Assembly: GCA_033763735.1 (NCBI GenBank)
Contig: JANRJY010000090.1
Location: 1-10,339 of the forward strand
Source of the DNA: JANRJY01 sp033763735
GTDB lineage: Bacteria; Bacteroidota; Bacteroidia; Cytophagales; UBA9547
Direction of reading: 5' to 3'
Length of the DNA stretch: 10,339 nt
Shown piece after piece: positions 1-7,031 of the stretch (positions within the stretch are counted from its first letter, which is position 1; each line of letters opens with the position of its first letter). Both the position numbers and the translations under genes were made by a program. The notes beneath the pieces are model-generated. The model did no database searches, was not told where the DNA came from, and saw only the letters and a program-made list of their open reading frames with translations.

Positions 1-181
1 CAAATGGGACTTCTTATTCTACAGGATAATCCTATCTCTGAAAGGTTGCTCCTCAGCAGAGCCTTTTTCCTTTTCGGATTACTTTCTAAAAATAATGCAA
101 TTTCTAGGAAAAATTACCAACTATTTTTGACCACATTACCATTTGTAAAAAGAAGGAAAAAGAGGAAGTTAAGGAATAAAA

Positions 182-2956
182 TTATCTCAACACTTGAATC
201 CAGCCATTGAATGTTCTTGAGATATTGGTTTGGGATAAGGTTGCTGTGTAGAAATAAATACCTTCAGCGCAGTTTTCGGCTTTCCAGTAGTTTTTGTAAC
301 TATCTGATTCAAATACCTGCGTTCCCCAACGGTTAAAGATTTGTAGATTGATAGAGTTTTGGCAAGTGTTACAATTGATTTGCAACCTATCATTTATACC
401 ATCATTGTTAGGTGTTATGACATTTGGGATACTGACTTCCTTAATAATAAAAGACTTTTCTAAATTGCTTATACAGCTATCCTTATCTATACCTTTGAAC
501 TTTATAGTAACCAGTCCTTCTTGGGTAACCTTAAAACTATAAATACTATCTTTACTATTATTTTGCTCATTAACAATCCATTGGTATTTGTCTAAATTAG
601 AATCTGATTTTACTTCAAAATCAATTGGTAATAACGCGTAAATAATTGGTGTTGTCTCCCAATCATTTAGATCAATCAAATAATTCGCAATATTAATATT
701 TGATAAAACACTACCTTTATCAATAATCCATATAGAGTCCTTTGCAGGTACGCATCCATTTTTTGATATTTCAAGAATAAATTCACCCTTTTCGGTACTT
801 TGAATGTTTTTTCCTGTTAAAGTATTTCCAGAAGGTAATTTCCATTGGTAAGTATATTGAGTGCCGAGTAAATTAGTCGAAAGGAAATTAATCTTCTTGC
901 AGGTAGCAATATTCGGACCCAATTTAAATTGAATGGGTTTGTTTTTAAAACCGATAGTGTCTAAACCTTCACAACCTTTCTTATTGATATACAAAATATA
1001 ATTGCCAACTACATTAGCAAATATTGCCGAACCACTAAGGGTAATATTGGTAGGAATTGTCCATAAGTAAGTATCTGCATTGAGGATATTGGTACTTAAT
1101 ACGGTATCGGTTCGGCATGTTTCAAAATCAGTTCCGAGAAAATTTTTGGGAATAGAATCATTTCCTTCTACTGCAATTGGTGTAGATGCATTGCTGATGC
1201 AATTAAAATTATTGAACACATTCAAAAAATATTGTCCTGATTTTGAAACGAAAATACGCGGTGTAGTTGCATTGGTATTCCATAGGTAGTTGCTTGACAA
1301 TGATGCAGTGAGTGTGATTACTTCACCTTTGCAAAAATTTGTTTTCCCCGATACTGATATGGTTGGTGTAGGTGGTATAGGATATATATTGATATTCACT
1401 ACATATCTGGAGCTATTACAGGTGCCGTTGCTCGATGATATGTAAAAAGTGGTATCTTTTGAAAGTATTTGCGTATTGAATGACGATTGATTACTGAACG
1501 ATGATATAATAGTGCTATTAGTGTACCAATTCAGAATAGGGCCTCCGGTATTGGTTACTACAAACAAACTTGCCCCACAGTGGGTAATAGTGTATGCGAT
1601 AGGATTTGGTGGCAATGGATTAATTGTGGCATATACAGGCACTCTATTGCTTTCGCAACCTATTGATGTTGTGGATGTTACATAATAAGTTGTACTGGAA
1701 CTAATGTTTGTAGAATAAGAACTTGAATTTTGAAAAGAGGAACCACCATTAGATGTCGTGTACCAATTATGATTTGCTGTAGGTGTGGGATTTACGATTA
1801 TTAACCCCGGTCCGCACCGAGTAAAAGTGGATGATTGGAGGGAAATGTTAAAATTTAGACATAAATTATTTTGGAGAAAAACACTTGTCAGCGTATTGTA
1901 ATTAGAAACAACAATATCTTTCTTTAAGTCACCATTCAAATCGGCAATATCAAAACCATATGGATTCCCTATCCCAGAAAAAGTACCAGCAAAATTTATC
2001 GATCCTATTCCACTTACAGTATATATTGTTATGCTCGCTGAACCAAAATTTGAAACTACTACATCTTGAATTAAATCTCCGTTCATATCTGCATTTAAAA
2101 CATATCTGGGTTGGTCTCCAACTGAATAACTTGTTGGAGAATTAAAAGTACGCCCATTGTTACGAGTCATAACGGAAAAATTATCGTTCCCTACATTTGT
2201 CCAAATAATATCTTTTCTTGAATCCCCATTAATGTCAAAACTAATGATTGATTGTGGATTAATACCTGCACTAAAATATGTTGGTGAAATAAATGTACCA
2301 TTTCCATTACCATAAATTATTGCTATTTGAGAAACATAATACAAACAAGTAAGAATATCCAAATTTGAATCATTGTCCACATCTTCAACCCATAATCCAT
2401 ATGCTTTTCCACTTAAAGACAAATATGACGGGACACCAAACGTACCATTCCCATTTCCTAAAAATACAGCTATTTTACCATCATACTCATTTGTAATTAA
2501 TAGGTCGAGTAAGTTGTCTTTATTAATATCATAAATTCTAACTGCTCTTGGTCTTGCAGGGCTGTACAAATTTATTTCTGATTGGGTGAATATCCCATTG
2601 CCATTATTAATATTAATATAAACCTTATCGGTAATATAGCCAACGCTAACCAAATCAATAAATCCATCATTATTTAAATCAGCATTTCGAGGAGAATTTG
2701 GTTGTATACCAACATTAGAAAAAGTCAAATATTTTGTAAAGGTTCCATTTCCTGAATTGGTAAATATGTTAATTGAATTAGTTACTAAATTCGTAACAGC
2801 ATAATCCAAATAACCATCATTAGTAAAATCAGCAATGACCATATCATCTCCACCATTATCAGTATTATAATCTGTACGATTAAAAGAAATTTGGCTATTT
2901 CCAGATGACCATATTAAAGTAAAAAATAAGCATATTTGTGCATTAAATATCTTCAA
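182..2956 (-). CDS. Secreted FG-GAP/VCBS seven-blade propeller protein with Ig-like domains and T9SS type B (CHU_C) sorting domain
   Basis: A 924-residue exported protein, probably displayed on or released from the cell surface. Residues 1-22 look like a signal peptide (hydrophobic ICLFFTLIW, then SSGNSQ). Residues about 26-365 carry seven calcium-loop motifs of the DxNxDxxxD kind, with first Asp at 43, 93, 143, 192, 241, 290 and 339. The 49-50 residue period fits FG-GAP/VCBS repeats folding as a seven-blade beta-propeller, and several blades also carry NGNGTF. Residues about 375-600 hold three Ig-like units of the kind common in Bacteroidota adhesins, and about 605-745 two further PKD/Ig-like units, each with Cys pairs. 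Residues 843-924 match the gliding-motility-associated C-terminal (CHU_C) domain (PNVITPNNDGINDRL, IFNRWGTQVFES, GIYFY), the export tag for the type IX system. The start is TTG at 2956: an in-frame stop lies at 2960-2962, and the first ATG, at residue 39, would remove the signal peptide. The ligand is unknown; adhesion or glycan binding is inference. Confidence 0.9.
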   Translation of the reverse strand: MKIFNAQICLFFTLIWSSGNSQISFNRTDYNTDNGGDDMVIADFTNDGYLDYAVTNLVTNSINIFTNSGNGTFTKYLTFSNVGIQPNSPRNADLNNDGFIDLVSVGYITDKVYININNGNGIFTQSEINLYSPARPRAVRIYDINKDNLLDLLITNEYDGKIAVFLGNGNGTFGVPSYLSLSGKAYGLWVEDVDNDSNLDILTCLYYVSQIAIIYGNGNGTFISPTYFSAGINPQSIISFDINGDSRKDIIWTNVGNDNFSVMTRNNGRTFNSPTSYSVGDQPRYVLNADMNGDLIQDVVVSNFGSASITIYTVSGIGSINFAGTFSGIGNPYGFDIADLNGDLKKDIVVSNYNTLTSVFLQNNLCLNFNISLQSSTFTRCGPGLIIVNPTPTANHNWYTTSNGGSSFQNSSSYSTNISSSTTYYVTSTTSIGCESNRVPVYATINPLPPNPIAYTITHCGASLFVVTNTGGPILNWYTNSTIISSFSNQSSFNTQILSKDTTFYISSSNGTCNSSRYVVNINIYPIPPTPTISVSGKTNFCKGEVITLTASLSSNYLWNTNATTPRIFVSKSGQYFLNVFNNFNCISNASTPIAVEGNDSIPKNFLGTDFETCRTDTVLSTNILNADTYLWTIPTNITLSGSAIFANVVGNYILYINKKGCEGLDTIGFKNKPIQFKLGPNIATCKKINFLSTNLLGTQYTYQWKLPSGNTLTGKNIQSTEKGEFILEISKNGCVPAKDSIWIIDKGSVLSNINIANYLIDLNDWETTPIIYALLPIDFEVKSDSNLDKYQWIVNEQNNSKDSIYSFKVTQEGLVTIKFKGIDKDSCISNLEKSFIIKEVSIPNVITPNNDGINDRLQINCNTCQNSINLQIFNRWGTQVFESDSYKNYWKAENCAEGIYFYTATLSQTNISRTFNGWIQVLR
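1862..2881 (-). repeat. Seven tandem FG-GAP/VCBS coding repeats (about 147-150 bp each)
   Basis: Within the secreted protein, seven consecutive units of 49-50 codons each carry an acidic calcium-loop motif. Examples are ADFTNDGYLD, ADLNNDGFID, DVDNDSNLD, DINGDSRKD, DMNGDLIQD and DLNGDLKKD. The even spacing is seen directly. The reading as one closed seven-blade propeller is inferred from the integrin-alpha-like FG-GAP family. The third and fourth units have weaker loops (DINKDNLLD and DVDNDSNLD, lacking the usual Gly). Confidence 0.85.
2933..2938 (+). promoter_or_regulatory. Possible -7 element for the FkbM gene
   Basis: The bases ending at 2938 read CATATTTG (2931-2938), which agrees with the Bacteroidota -7 consensus TAnnTTTG at five of six fixed positions. 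It lies 17 bases before the ATG at 2956, inside the signal-peptide codons of the opposite gene. This is the only promoter-like match I see close to this start, and it is weak. Confidence 0.3.
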
Positions 2957-3837
2957 TGTTTAAACTTCTAAATATTAAATTGTTTCTGAATAAATTCGGC
3001 GTGAATATACACAAGATTCATATTAACAAAGACCATATTCCACTAGAGAAACAAAAAATAAAACAAGTAAATCTGTATGGTTTCAAAATGAAAATTAATG
3101 AAGGACACACGCTTGAATATAATTTATTAAAATACCCGAAATACTCATTTAATCTTTTAGACATCCATTTGAGAATTAAAGAAAAATACCCGGATCATGC
3201 AATTATTGATGTTGGTGCCAATGTTGGAGACACAATAGCATTAATTCGTTCAAAATCAAGTAATTATATATATAGTATTGAAGGGAATGAATTATATTTT
3301 AAATTACTTTCAATTAATTATACCCAATTTACAAACATTAGCTTATTTAATTTTTTTTTAAATGAAGTAAATGAATCTTTATCTGCGAATATTTCTGCCT
3401 CACGAGGGACACTTCATATCATTCACGAAAATAATGGAAGTAAAGTTGATTTTATCACATTAGATAATCTCATTATTAGAAATTCAATACAAAATGTAAA
3501 ACTCTTAAAAATTGATACTGATGGATATGATTTCAAAATAATAAGAGGTGCATACACTTTTATAGAAACCCAAAAACCAATTATTTTTATTGAATATGAT
3601 TTAAATTATTTGTTAAAACTCAATGAGTCTGAGTGGGATGTATTTGAAAAATTATCTTCAATTGGTTATGAGGATGTTTATTTCTACGACAATTATGGAA
3701 AATTCTTAATAAAATTAAAGTTGACTGACAAACTAATAATTGAGCAATTAACAAAATACACTTTAGGGGAAGGTGTAATAAAATATTTTGATATCTGTAT
3801 ACCTCACAAAAATGATTCAGATATGGTAATCATTTAA
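2956..3837 (+). CDS. FkbM-family SAM-dependent methyltransferase
   Basis: A 293-residue cytoplasmic enzyme predicted to move a methyl group from S-adenosylmethionine to a hydroxyl, probably on a sugar of a surface glycan. The Rossmann-fold SAM motif is at residues 82-93 (AIIDVGANVGDT), followed by IEGNELYFKLL (108-118) in the place of the second acidic motif. LLKIDTDGYDFKIIRGAY (183-200) is the FkbM signature region, and IIFIEYD (209-215) follows. The length and the short basic leader (MFKLLNIKLFLNKFG) fit family members in Bacteroidota. ATG 2956 fits that usual start, although it overlaps by one base the start codon of the divergent secreted-protein gene. Its stop codon overlaps that of the next gene. 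The coding sequence is strikingly AT-rich compared with dnaE at the right end. The substrate cannot be read from the sequence. Confidence 0.88.
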   Translation: MFKLLNIKLFLNKFGVNIHKIHINKDHIPLEKQKIKQVNLYGFKMKINEGHTLEYNLLKYPKYSFNLLDIHLRIKEKYPDHAIIDVGANVGDTIALIRSKSSNYIYSIEGNELYFKLLSINYTQFTNISLFNFFLNEVNESLSANISASRGTLHIIHENNGSKVDFITLDNLIIRNSIQNVKLLKIDTDGYDFKIIRGAYTFIETQKPIIFIEYDLNYLLKLNESEWDVFEKLSSIGYEDVYFYDNYGKFLIKLKLTDKLIIEQLTKYTLGEGVIKYFDICIPHKNDSDMVII

Positions 3838-4763
3838 ATTTCTATAAAAGGCAAGTGTCTTATTAGTTCAAATGCTTGATTACTAGTTAGGTAATTTAAG
3901 TTACCATTTTTATCTTTAGACATTCGGAAATTAGAATTCTTAAAAATACTTTTTATTTCAACACCCTTATCCTTGACTATATCCTCCCTCACAAAAAATG
4001 CATCATTTCCATTTTCGTTGCAATAAATGAATCGATAGCCCTTTTTGTTACCTAATATTTCAAGCGCACACAATGAAGCACCAAAATATAATCCACTATA
4101 ATGTGCTTTAAATCGCTCAAAATCAGGCTGGTATGGGATAGTTATGGCTTTATCGGCACCAACTGCGGTATTGTACTCAATAATTACAATTGCAGGATTT
4201 ACAACCGAAATGGCTTCCCACACATGATAATCATTACCATCTATATCAATACTAAGCAACCCTATGTTGCCCGTAAAGCCATTATTTTCAATGAGTTGGT
4301 TAATATTATCGCGAGTAATAAATGATTCTACAGCTGTAAGGTTATACCTCCAATAAATTTCATCACTCTTAATTGAATTAATATTTTTAGATGATCCATC
4401 AATGATAAGTCCTTTCCAATTATTACGCATTAACAAAAATCGGGTATTTGCTTCCAAGTAGTGACTACTTCCGAACTCAATAAATAACTTGTCGTTAACA
4501 TTAAAATAGTAAATTAAAAACTGAATGATACCATCTTGTCCCCATTGTGAAAAAACCTTGTATTCAAATTGTTCCAATCCGAAATCAGGAGTCCACTTTT
4601 CATATACTTTGTTAATTTCCAACAAATTGAAATAAGTTTGTCCCTGTTGAAATTTCAATTGTTCCAACTCCTTTAACTGTGGTTGCAACACATGTTTTCT
4701 GATGATTCGTTTGAAAAGAAAAAAAATAAATCTGTCCCAAAGGCTTAATAAAAATGTAAGCAT
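3834..4763 (-). CDS. FkbM-like methyltransferase, second and distinct type
   Basis: Read as 309 residues from ATG 4763. A TTG in frame at 4790 would add nine residues but would lie across a perfect TAnnTTTG element at 4778-4785, so ATG is preferred. The N-terminus has a hydrophobic and basic stretch (MLTFLLSLWDRFIFFLFKRI), perhaps a membrane-facing helix. Next come SQWGQDGIIQFLIYYF (72-87), LFIEFGSSHYLEANTRFLL (93-111) in the SAM motif I position, WKGLIIDGSS (116-125), and IGLLSIDIDGNDYHVWEAI (167-185) with AIVIIEYN (191-198), equivalent to the FkbM KIDVEG region. This set is typical of a group of methyltransferase-like proteins found in Bacteroidota and other surface-polysaccharide loci. Motif I lacks the usual GxNxG form, so SAM use is likely but less sure than in the neighbour. 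It is not a close copy of that neighbour. Confidence 0.78.
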   Translation of the reverse strand: MLTFLLSLWDRFIFFLFKRIIRKHVLQPQLKELEQLKFQQGQTYFNLLEINKVYEKWTPDFGLEQFEYKVFSQWGQDGIIQFLIYYFNVNDKLFIEFGSSHYLEANTRFLLMRNNWKGLIIDGSSKNINSIKSDEIYWRYNLTAVESFITRDNINQLIENNGFTGNIGLLSIDIDGNDYHVWEAISVVNPAIVIIEYNTAVGADKAITIPYQPDFERFKAHYSGLYFGASLCALEILGNKKGYRFIYCNENGNDAFFVREDIVKDKGVEIKSIFKNSNFRMSKDKNGNLNYLTSNQAFELIRHLPFIEI

Positions 4764-4765
4764 CC

Positions 4766-4773
4766 TATTTTTG
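4766..4773 (+). promoter_or_regulatory. -7 element (TAnnTTTG) for the glycosyltransferase gene
   Basis: TATTTTTG matches the Bacteroidota sigma-ABfr -7 consensus at all six fixed positions and ends 17 bases before ATG 4791, a common leader length. No clear -33 TTTG is visible at the usual distance. Confidence 0.5.
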
Positions 4774-4777
4774 GCAT

Positions 4778-4785
4778 CAAATATA
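4778..4785 (-). promoter_or_regulatory. -7 element (TAnnTTTG) for the minus-strand methyltransferase gene
   Basis: Read on the minus strand, 4785-4778 is TATATTTG, a full match to TAnnTTTG, 14 bases before ATG 4763. A T-run ending in TTTG lies about 22 bases further upstream, in the start of the opposite gene, and could serve as the -33 box; the usual gap is nearer 19-21. This supports ATG 4763 over TTG 4790. Confidence 0.5.
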
Positions 4786-4790
4786 AACAA

Positions 4791-5948
4791 ATGAGTTATT
4801 TGACCTTCAAAAAAATGAAAATGTTGTTTGCAAGTACTGCCGAGGTACTGGCATATTTTTTGGCTCCATTAAAAAAAACGCAATCTACTGAAAAACAATT
4901 GCTTATCGTTAGGTTGGATGCCATAGGGGATTATATTTTATTTCGCAATTTTTTAGTTTACATTAAACAATCAGAAAAATACAAATCACATAAAATAACA
5001 ATAGTTGGCAATAATGCTTGGAAAAATATTGCAGAAGCATTTGACAATCAGGTTGTTGACAATTGGATATGGGTGCAAGTCCCTAAGGTTTACTTTGATT
5101 TTGACTATCGATTCAAAATATTACAATTCATATATGCGCACACATTTGATACGGCAGTGATGCCTATGCACACACGACTTTTTATGATTGATAAAATTTT
5201 TAAGTATCTGAAATGCAAAAAGATAGCTCATATATCGGCATTGGATACCAATTATAATTTGACAAAACTTAATTTAGCGAATGAATGGTTTGACCAAATA
5301 GTTGATACTGGGAAAGAAACCATTTTTGAATTTGAAAGAAACAAACTGTTTTTTGAAAAATGGCTAGAAATTAAAATTCCTATAAATAAACCGGAATTAA
5401 ATACAAATGAAATAGATTCAAATATTGTACTATCAAAATTCAACATTATTAATACCAAATACATTGTAGTTTTCCCCGGAGGAAGCTCAATGGAAAAAAG
5501 GTGGAAACCCAAATTTTTTTCAAATGTAATTAACTATATATCTGATATTTATGAATATAAAATATTATTAATTGGAGCTCCTAACGAAATAGAGATTTCC
5601 AAAGAAATTTTAAGTATTTGCAAGTCAGAAAGTATCATAGATTTGGTTGGAAAAACCACACTCGTAGACTTAGTGTACCTGATTAAAAATGCAAACTTAT
5701 TAATTGCCAACGAAAGCAGTGGTGTACATGTAGCAGTTGCCACAGAAACGCCTGCAGTATGTATCAGTTATTCAAGTTTTTATGGCAGGTTTACACCATA
5801 TCCACCTTCAATTCCACACAAAATCAAATATGTATTTCATCCAAAAATTGAATCAAAAGATGACAGTTTTACTAATTATAACCATTTGTCAATCAACGAT
5901 ATAAATCCAACAACAATTAATCATTTGTTATCAGAAATGTTAAATTAA
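4791..5948 (+). CDS. Glycosyltransferase family 9 protein (heptosyltransferase-like)
   Basis: A 385-residue GT-B-fold enzyme that would transfer a sugar (a heptose in the best-known members) from a nucleotide donor to a growing LPS-type or other surface glycan on the cytoplasmic face of the inner membrane. The N-terminal signature is LLIVRLDAIGDYILFRNF (37-54), with the acceptor-side Asp of the family in RLDAIGD. The nucleotide-sugar half has VVFPGGSSMEKRWKPKFF (226-243) and LVGKTTLVDLVYLIKNANLL (285-304). NESSGVHVAVATETPAVCI (307-325) is the classical DSGxxHxAxAxxxP-like block, here with ESSG. ATG 4791 follows a perfect -7 element; in-frame ATGs at 4815 and 4821 are possible alternatives. 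The gene ends on a TTAA shared with the stop codon of the convergent CoA-binding gene. The actual sugar is unknown; the heptosyltransferase label reflects the family only. Confidence 0.9.
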   Translation: MSYLTFKKMKMLFASTAEVLAYFLAPLKKTQSTEKQLLIVRLDAIGDYILFRNFLVYIKQSEKYKSHKITIVGNNAWKNIAEAFDNQVVDNWIWVQVPKVYFDFDYRFKILQFIYAHTFDTAVMPMHTRLFMIDKIFKYLKCKKIAHISALDTNYNLTKLNLANEWFDQIVDTGKETIFEFERNKLFFEKWLEIKIPINKPELNTNEIDSNIVLSKFNIINTKYIVVFPGGSSMEKRWKPKFFSNVINYISDIYEYKILLIGAPNEIEISKEILSICKSESIIDLVGKTTLVDLVYLIKNANLLIANESSGVHVAVATETPAVCISYSSFYGRFTPYPPSIPHKIKYVFHPKIESKDDSFTNYNHLSINDINPTTINHLLSEMLN

Positions 5949-6304
5949 TACTGCTTCGTACTCAACAGTACCAAAGTACAGGCTTCTTCTGTTTGAATAT
6001 TGTTTTTTTCTGCCAAATTCTTTAACTCATCGTTTTCAGTGCCTGGGTTAAAAACCAATCTTTTAGGTTTGGTTTGCAGTATATAATCATACCATTCTTT
6101 TTGATTTGCCGGATTCACGTATATAGTAATAGTGTCAACATCAGGAACATCTATTTTTTCAGCAATGATGTCTTTTCCAAACACACTTCCGCCATTTTTG
6201 CCGAACATCACTATTTCATGTCCGTGCCTTGTTAGTGATTCTGCGGCTTTGTAAGAATATCTTTCAGGATTTGTAGAAGCTCCAATGATGATAGTTTTTT
6301 TCAT
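5945..6304 (-). CDS. CoA-binding domain protein (YccU-type)
   Basis: A 119-residue protein consisting of a single Rossmann-like CoA-binding domain. The nucleotide-binding start is KKTIIIGASTNPERYSYKAA (2-21). NPAN follows in the middle, then RLVFNPGTENDEL (82-94) and IQTEEACTLVLL (104-115), the last in the place of the conserved E-x-C-T motif of the family. Stand-alone members of this family bind CoA or acyl-CoA in crystal structures, but their cellular task is not settled. The ATG at 6304 is preceded on the same strand by a 10-bp perfect hairpin only six bases upstream. The Uma2 gene ends 47 bases upstream on the same strand, so the two may share a transcript. Confidence 0.87.
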   Translation of the reverse strand: MKKTIIIGASTNPERYSYKAAESLTRHGHEIVMFGKNGGSVFGKDIIAEKIDVPDVDTITIYVNPANQKEWYDYILQTKPKRLVFNPGTENDELKNLAEKNNIQTEEACTLVLLSTKQY

Positions 6305-6310
6305 GGCTTG

Positions 6311-6336
6311 TATTTGTTATACGGAAATAACAAATA
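6311..6336 (-). promoter_or_regulatory. 10-bp perfect inverted repeat just before the CoA-binding start
   Basis: TATTTGTTAT (6311-6320) and ATAACAAATA (6327-6336) are exact reverse complements around a six-base spacer. In the minus-strand transcript the hairpin ends six bases before the ATG at 6304. No T-run follows on that strand, so a classical terminator for the Uma2 gene is unlikely. A protein-binding operator or a leader hairpin that limits translation are the alternatives. Confidence 0.5.
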
Positions 6337-6351
6337 ACTGTATACTAAAAT

Positions 6352-6939
6352 TCAATTATTAAAAATAAAGTCCGCATCCAAAGTAATTCCGTCAAAAATA
6401 TGAACCGGTACTTTGTCCTCAACTCCAAAATCACCCACATGCATATACTTATTCGTTTCCATATCAAGTACATAAACCAATATTTGCTTGTATTCAGGCA
6501 TAATTATCCAATATTCTCGAACACCATTTTCTTCGTATAAGTGATATTTATAATCCAAGTCTTTTTTCATAGTACTTGGTGAAATAATTTCAACTATTAA
6601 ATCAGGAGCACCTACACAACCTCTGTCTTCAATTTTGGTTGGGTCACACACAATGCAAATATCTGGTTGGACTACTGTGTTACTTAGTTTATCAATGCCA
6701 TTCAAATATACATCAAATGGTGCATGATAGGCTTTACATTTGGTTTTTTTAGTTATATTAACCAAGTTATAAATAAGATTTGAACTAATCACCTGATGAT
6801 AATTTCTTGGAGCTGGTGACATTTTAAAAATTTTCCCTTTAATGAGTTCCACCATCTCGTCGAATTGCCAATTTAAGTAATCAGCAACAGTATAGCTTTT
6901 GTTTAAATCAAGTTGAGATATGTCAGTTATCTTAGTCAT
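6352..6939 (-). CDS. Uma2 family (DUF820) PD-(D/E)XK fold protein
   Basis: A 195-residue protein from ATG 6939. The restriction-endonuclease-like core is intact: VVQPDICIVCD (89-99) with Asp93, GAPDLIVEIISPST (110-123) with Glu117, then DYKYHLYEENGVREYWIIMP (129-148) with Lys131. These are the usual candidate metal and catalytic residues of the family. Members are labelled putative endonucleases from the fold and are very abundant in cyanobacteria and present in Bacteroidota; a biological target is not established. A TTG further upstream (6963) would add eight residues but lies inside the -7 element at 6961-6968, so ATG is chosen. No transposase, toxin or restriction partner is adjacent; the nearest same-strand gene is the CoA-binding protein downstream. 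Confidence 0.85.
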   Translation of the reverse strand: MTKITDISQLDLNKSYTVADYLNWQFDEMVELIKGKIFKMSPAPRNYHQVISSNLIYNLVNITKKTKCKAYHAPFDVYLNGIDKLSNTVVQPDICIVCDPTKIEDRGCVGAPDLIVEIISPSTMKKDLDYKYHLYEENGVREYWIIMPEYKQILVYVLDMETNKYMHVGDFGVEDKVPVHIFDGITLDADFIFNN

Positions 6940-6960
6940 TTGCCATATTGAAAAACTATA

Positions 6961-6968
6961 CAAAGTTA
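6961..6968 (-). promoter_or_regulatory. -7 element (TAnnTTTG) for the Uma2 gene
   Basis: Minus-strand 6968-6961 reads TAACTTTG, a match at all six fixed positions of the Bacteroidota -7 consensus, 21 bases before ATG 6939. It argues that the Uma2 protein starts at this ATG. The -33 box is not clear. Confidence 0.5.
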
Positions 6969-6999
6969 ATCTTTTTGAAAAATAAATATTATAGTAAAT

Positions 7000-7031
7000 T
7001 TAAAAGGTCTAAGCCGATAAAATCCTTTTAA
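7000..7031 (+). promoter_or_regulatory. 8-bp inverted repeat closing on the SRPBCC start codon
   Basis: TTAAAAGG (7000-7007) and CCTTTTAA (7024-7031) are exact reverse complements with a 16-base loop. The last base of the right arm is the A of the ATG at 7031. In mRNA this stem would reach the start codon, so it could limit translation; as DNA it could be an operator. Confidence 0.4.

Noticed and set aside
4..210. 68-codon frame at the left edge of the plus strand
   Set aside because: Its end overlaps the 3' end of the real minus-strand gene and its sequence is low-complexity and Lys/Arg-rich at the end. The purine-rich tract at about 147-180 explains that. No supported gene in 1-181.
4764..4790. 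TTG 4790 as start of the minus-strand methyltransferase
   Set aside because: It would put the start across a perfect TAnnTTTG element; ATG 4763 begins a plausible N-terminus.
6940..6963. TTG 6963 as start of the Uma2 protein
   Set aside because: It lies within the TAACTTTG element at 6961-6968; ATG 6939 gives the usual family N-terminus.
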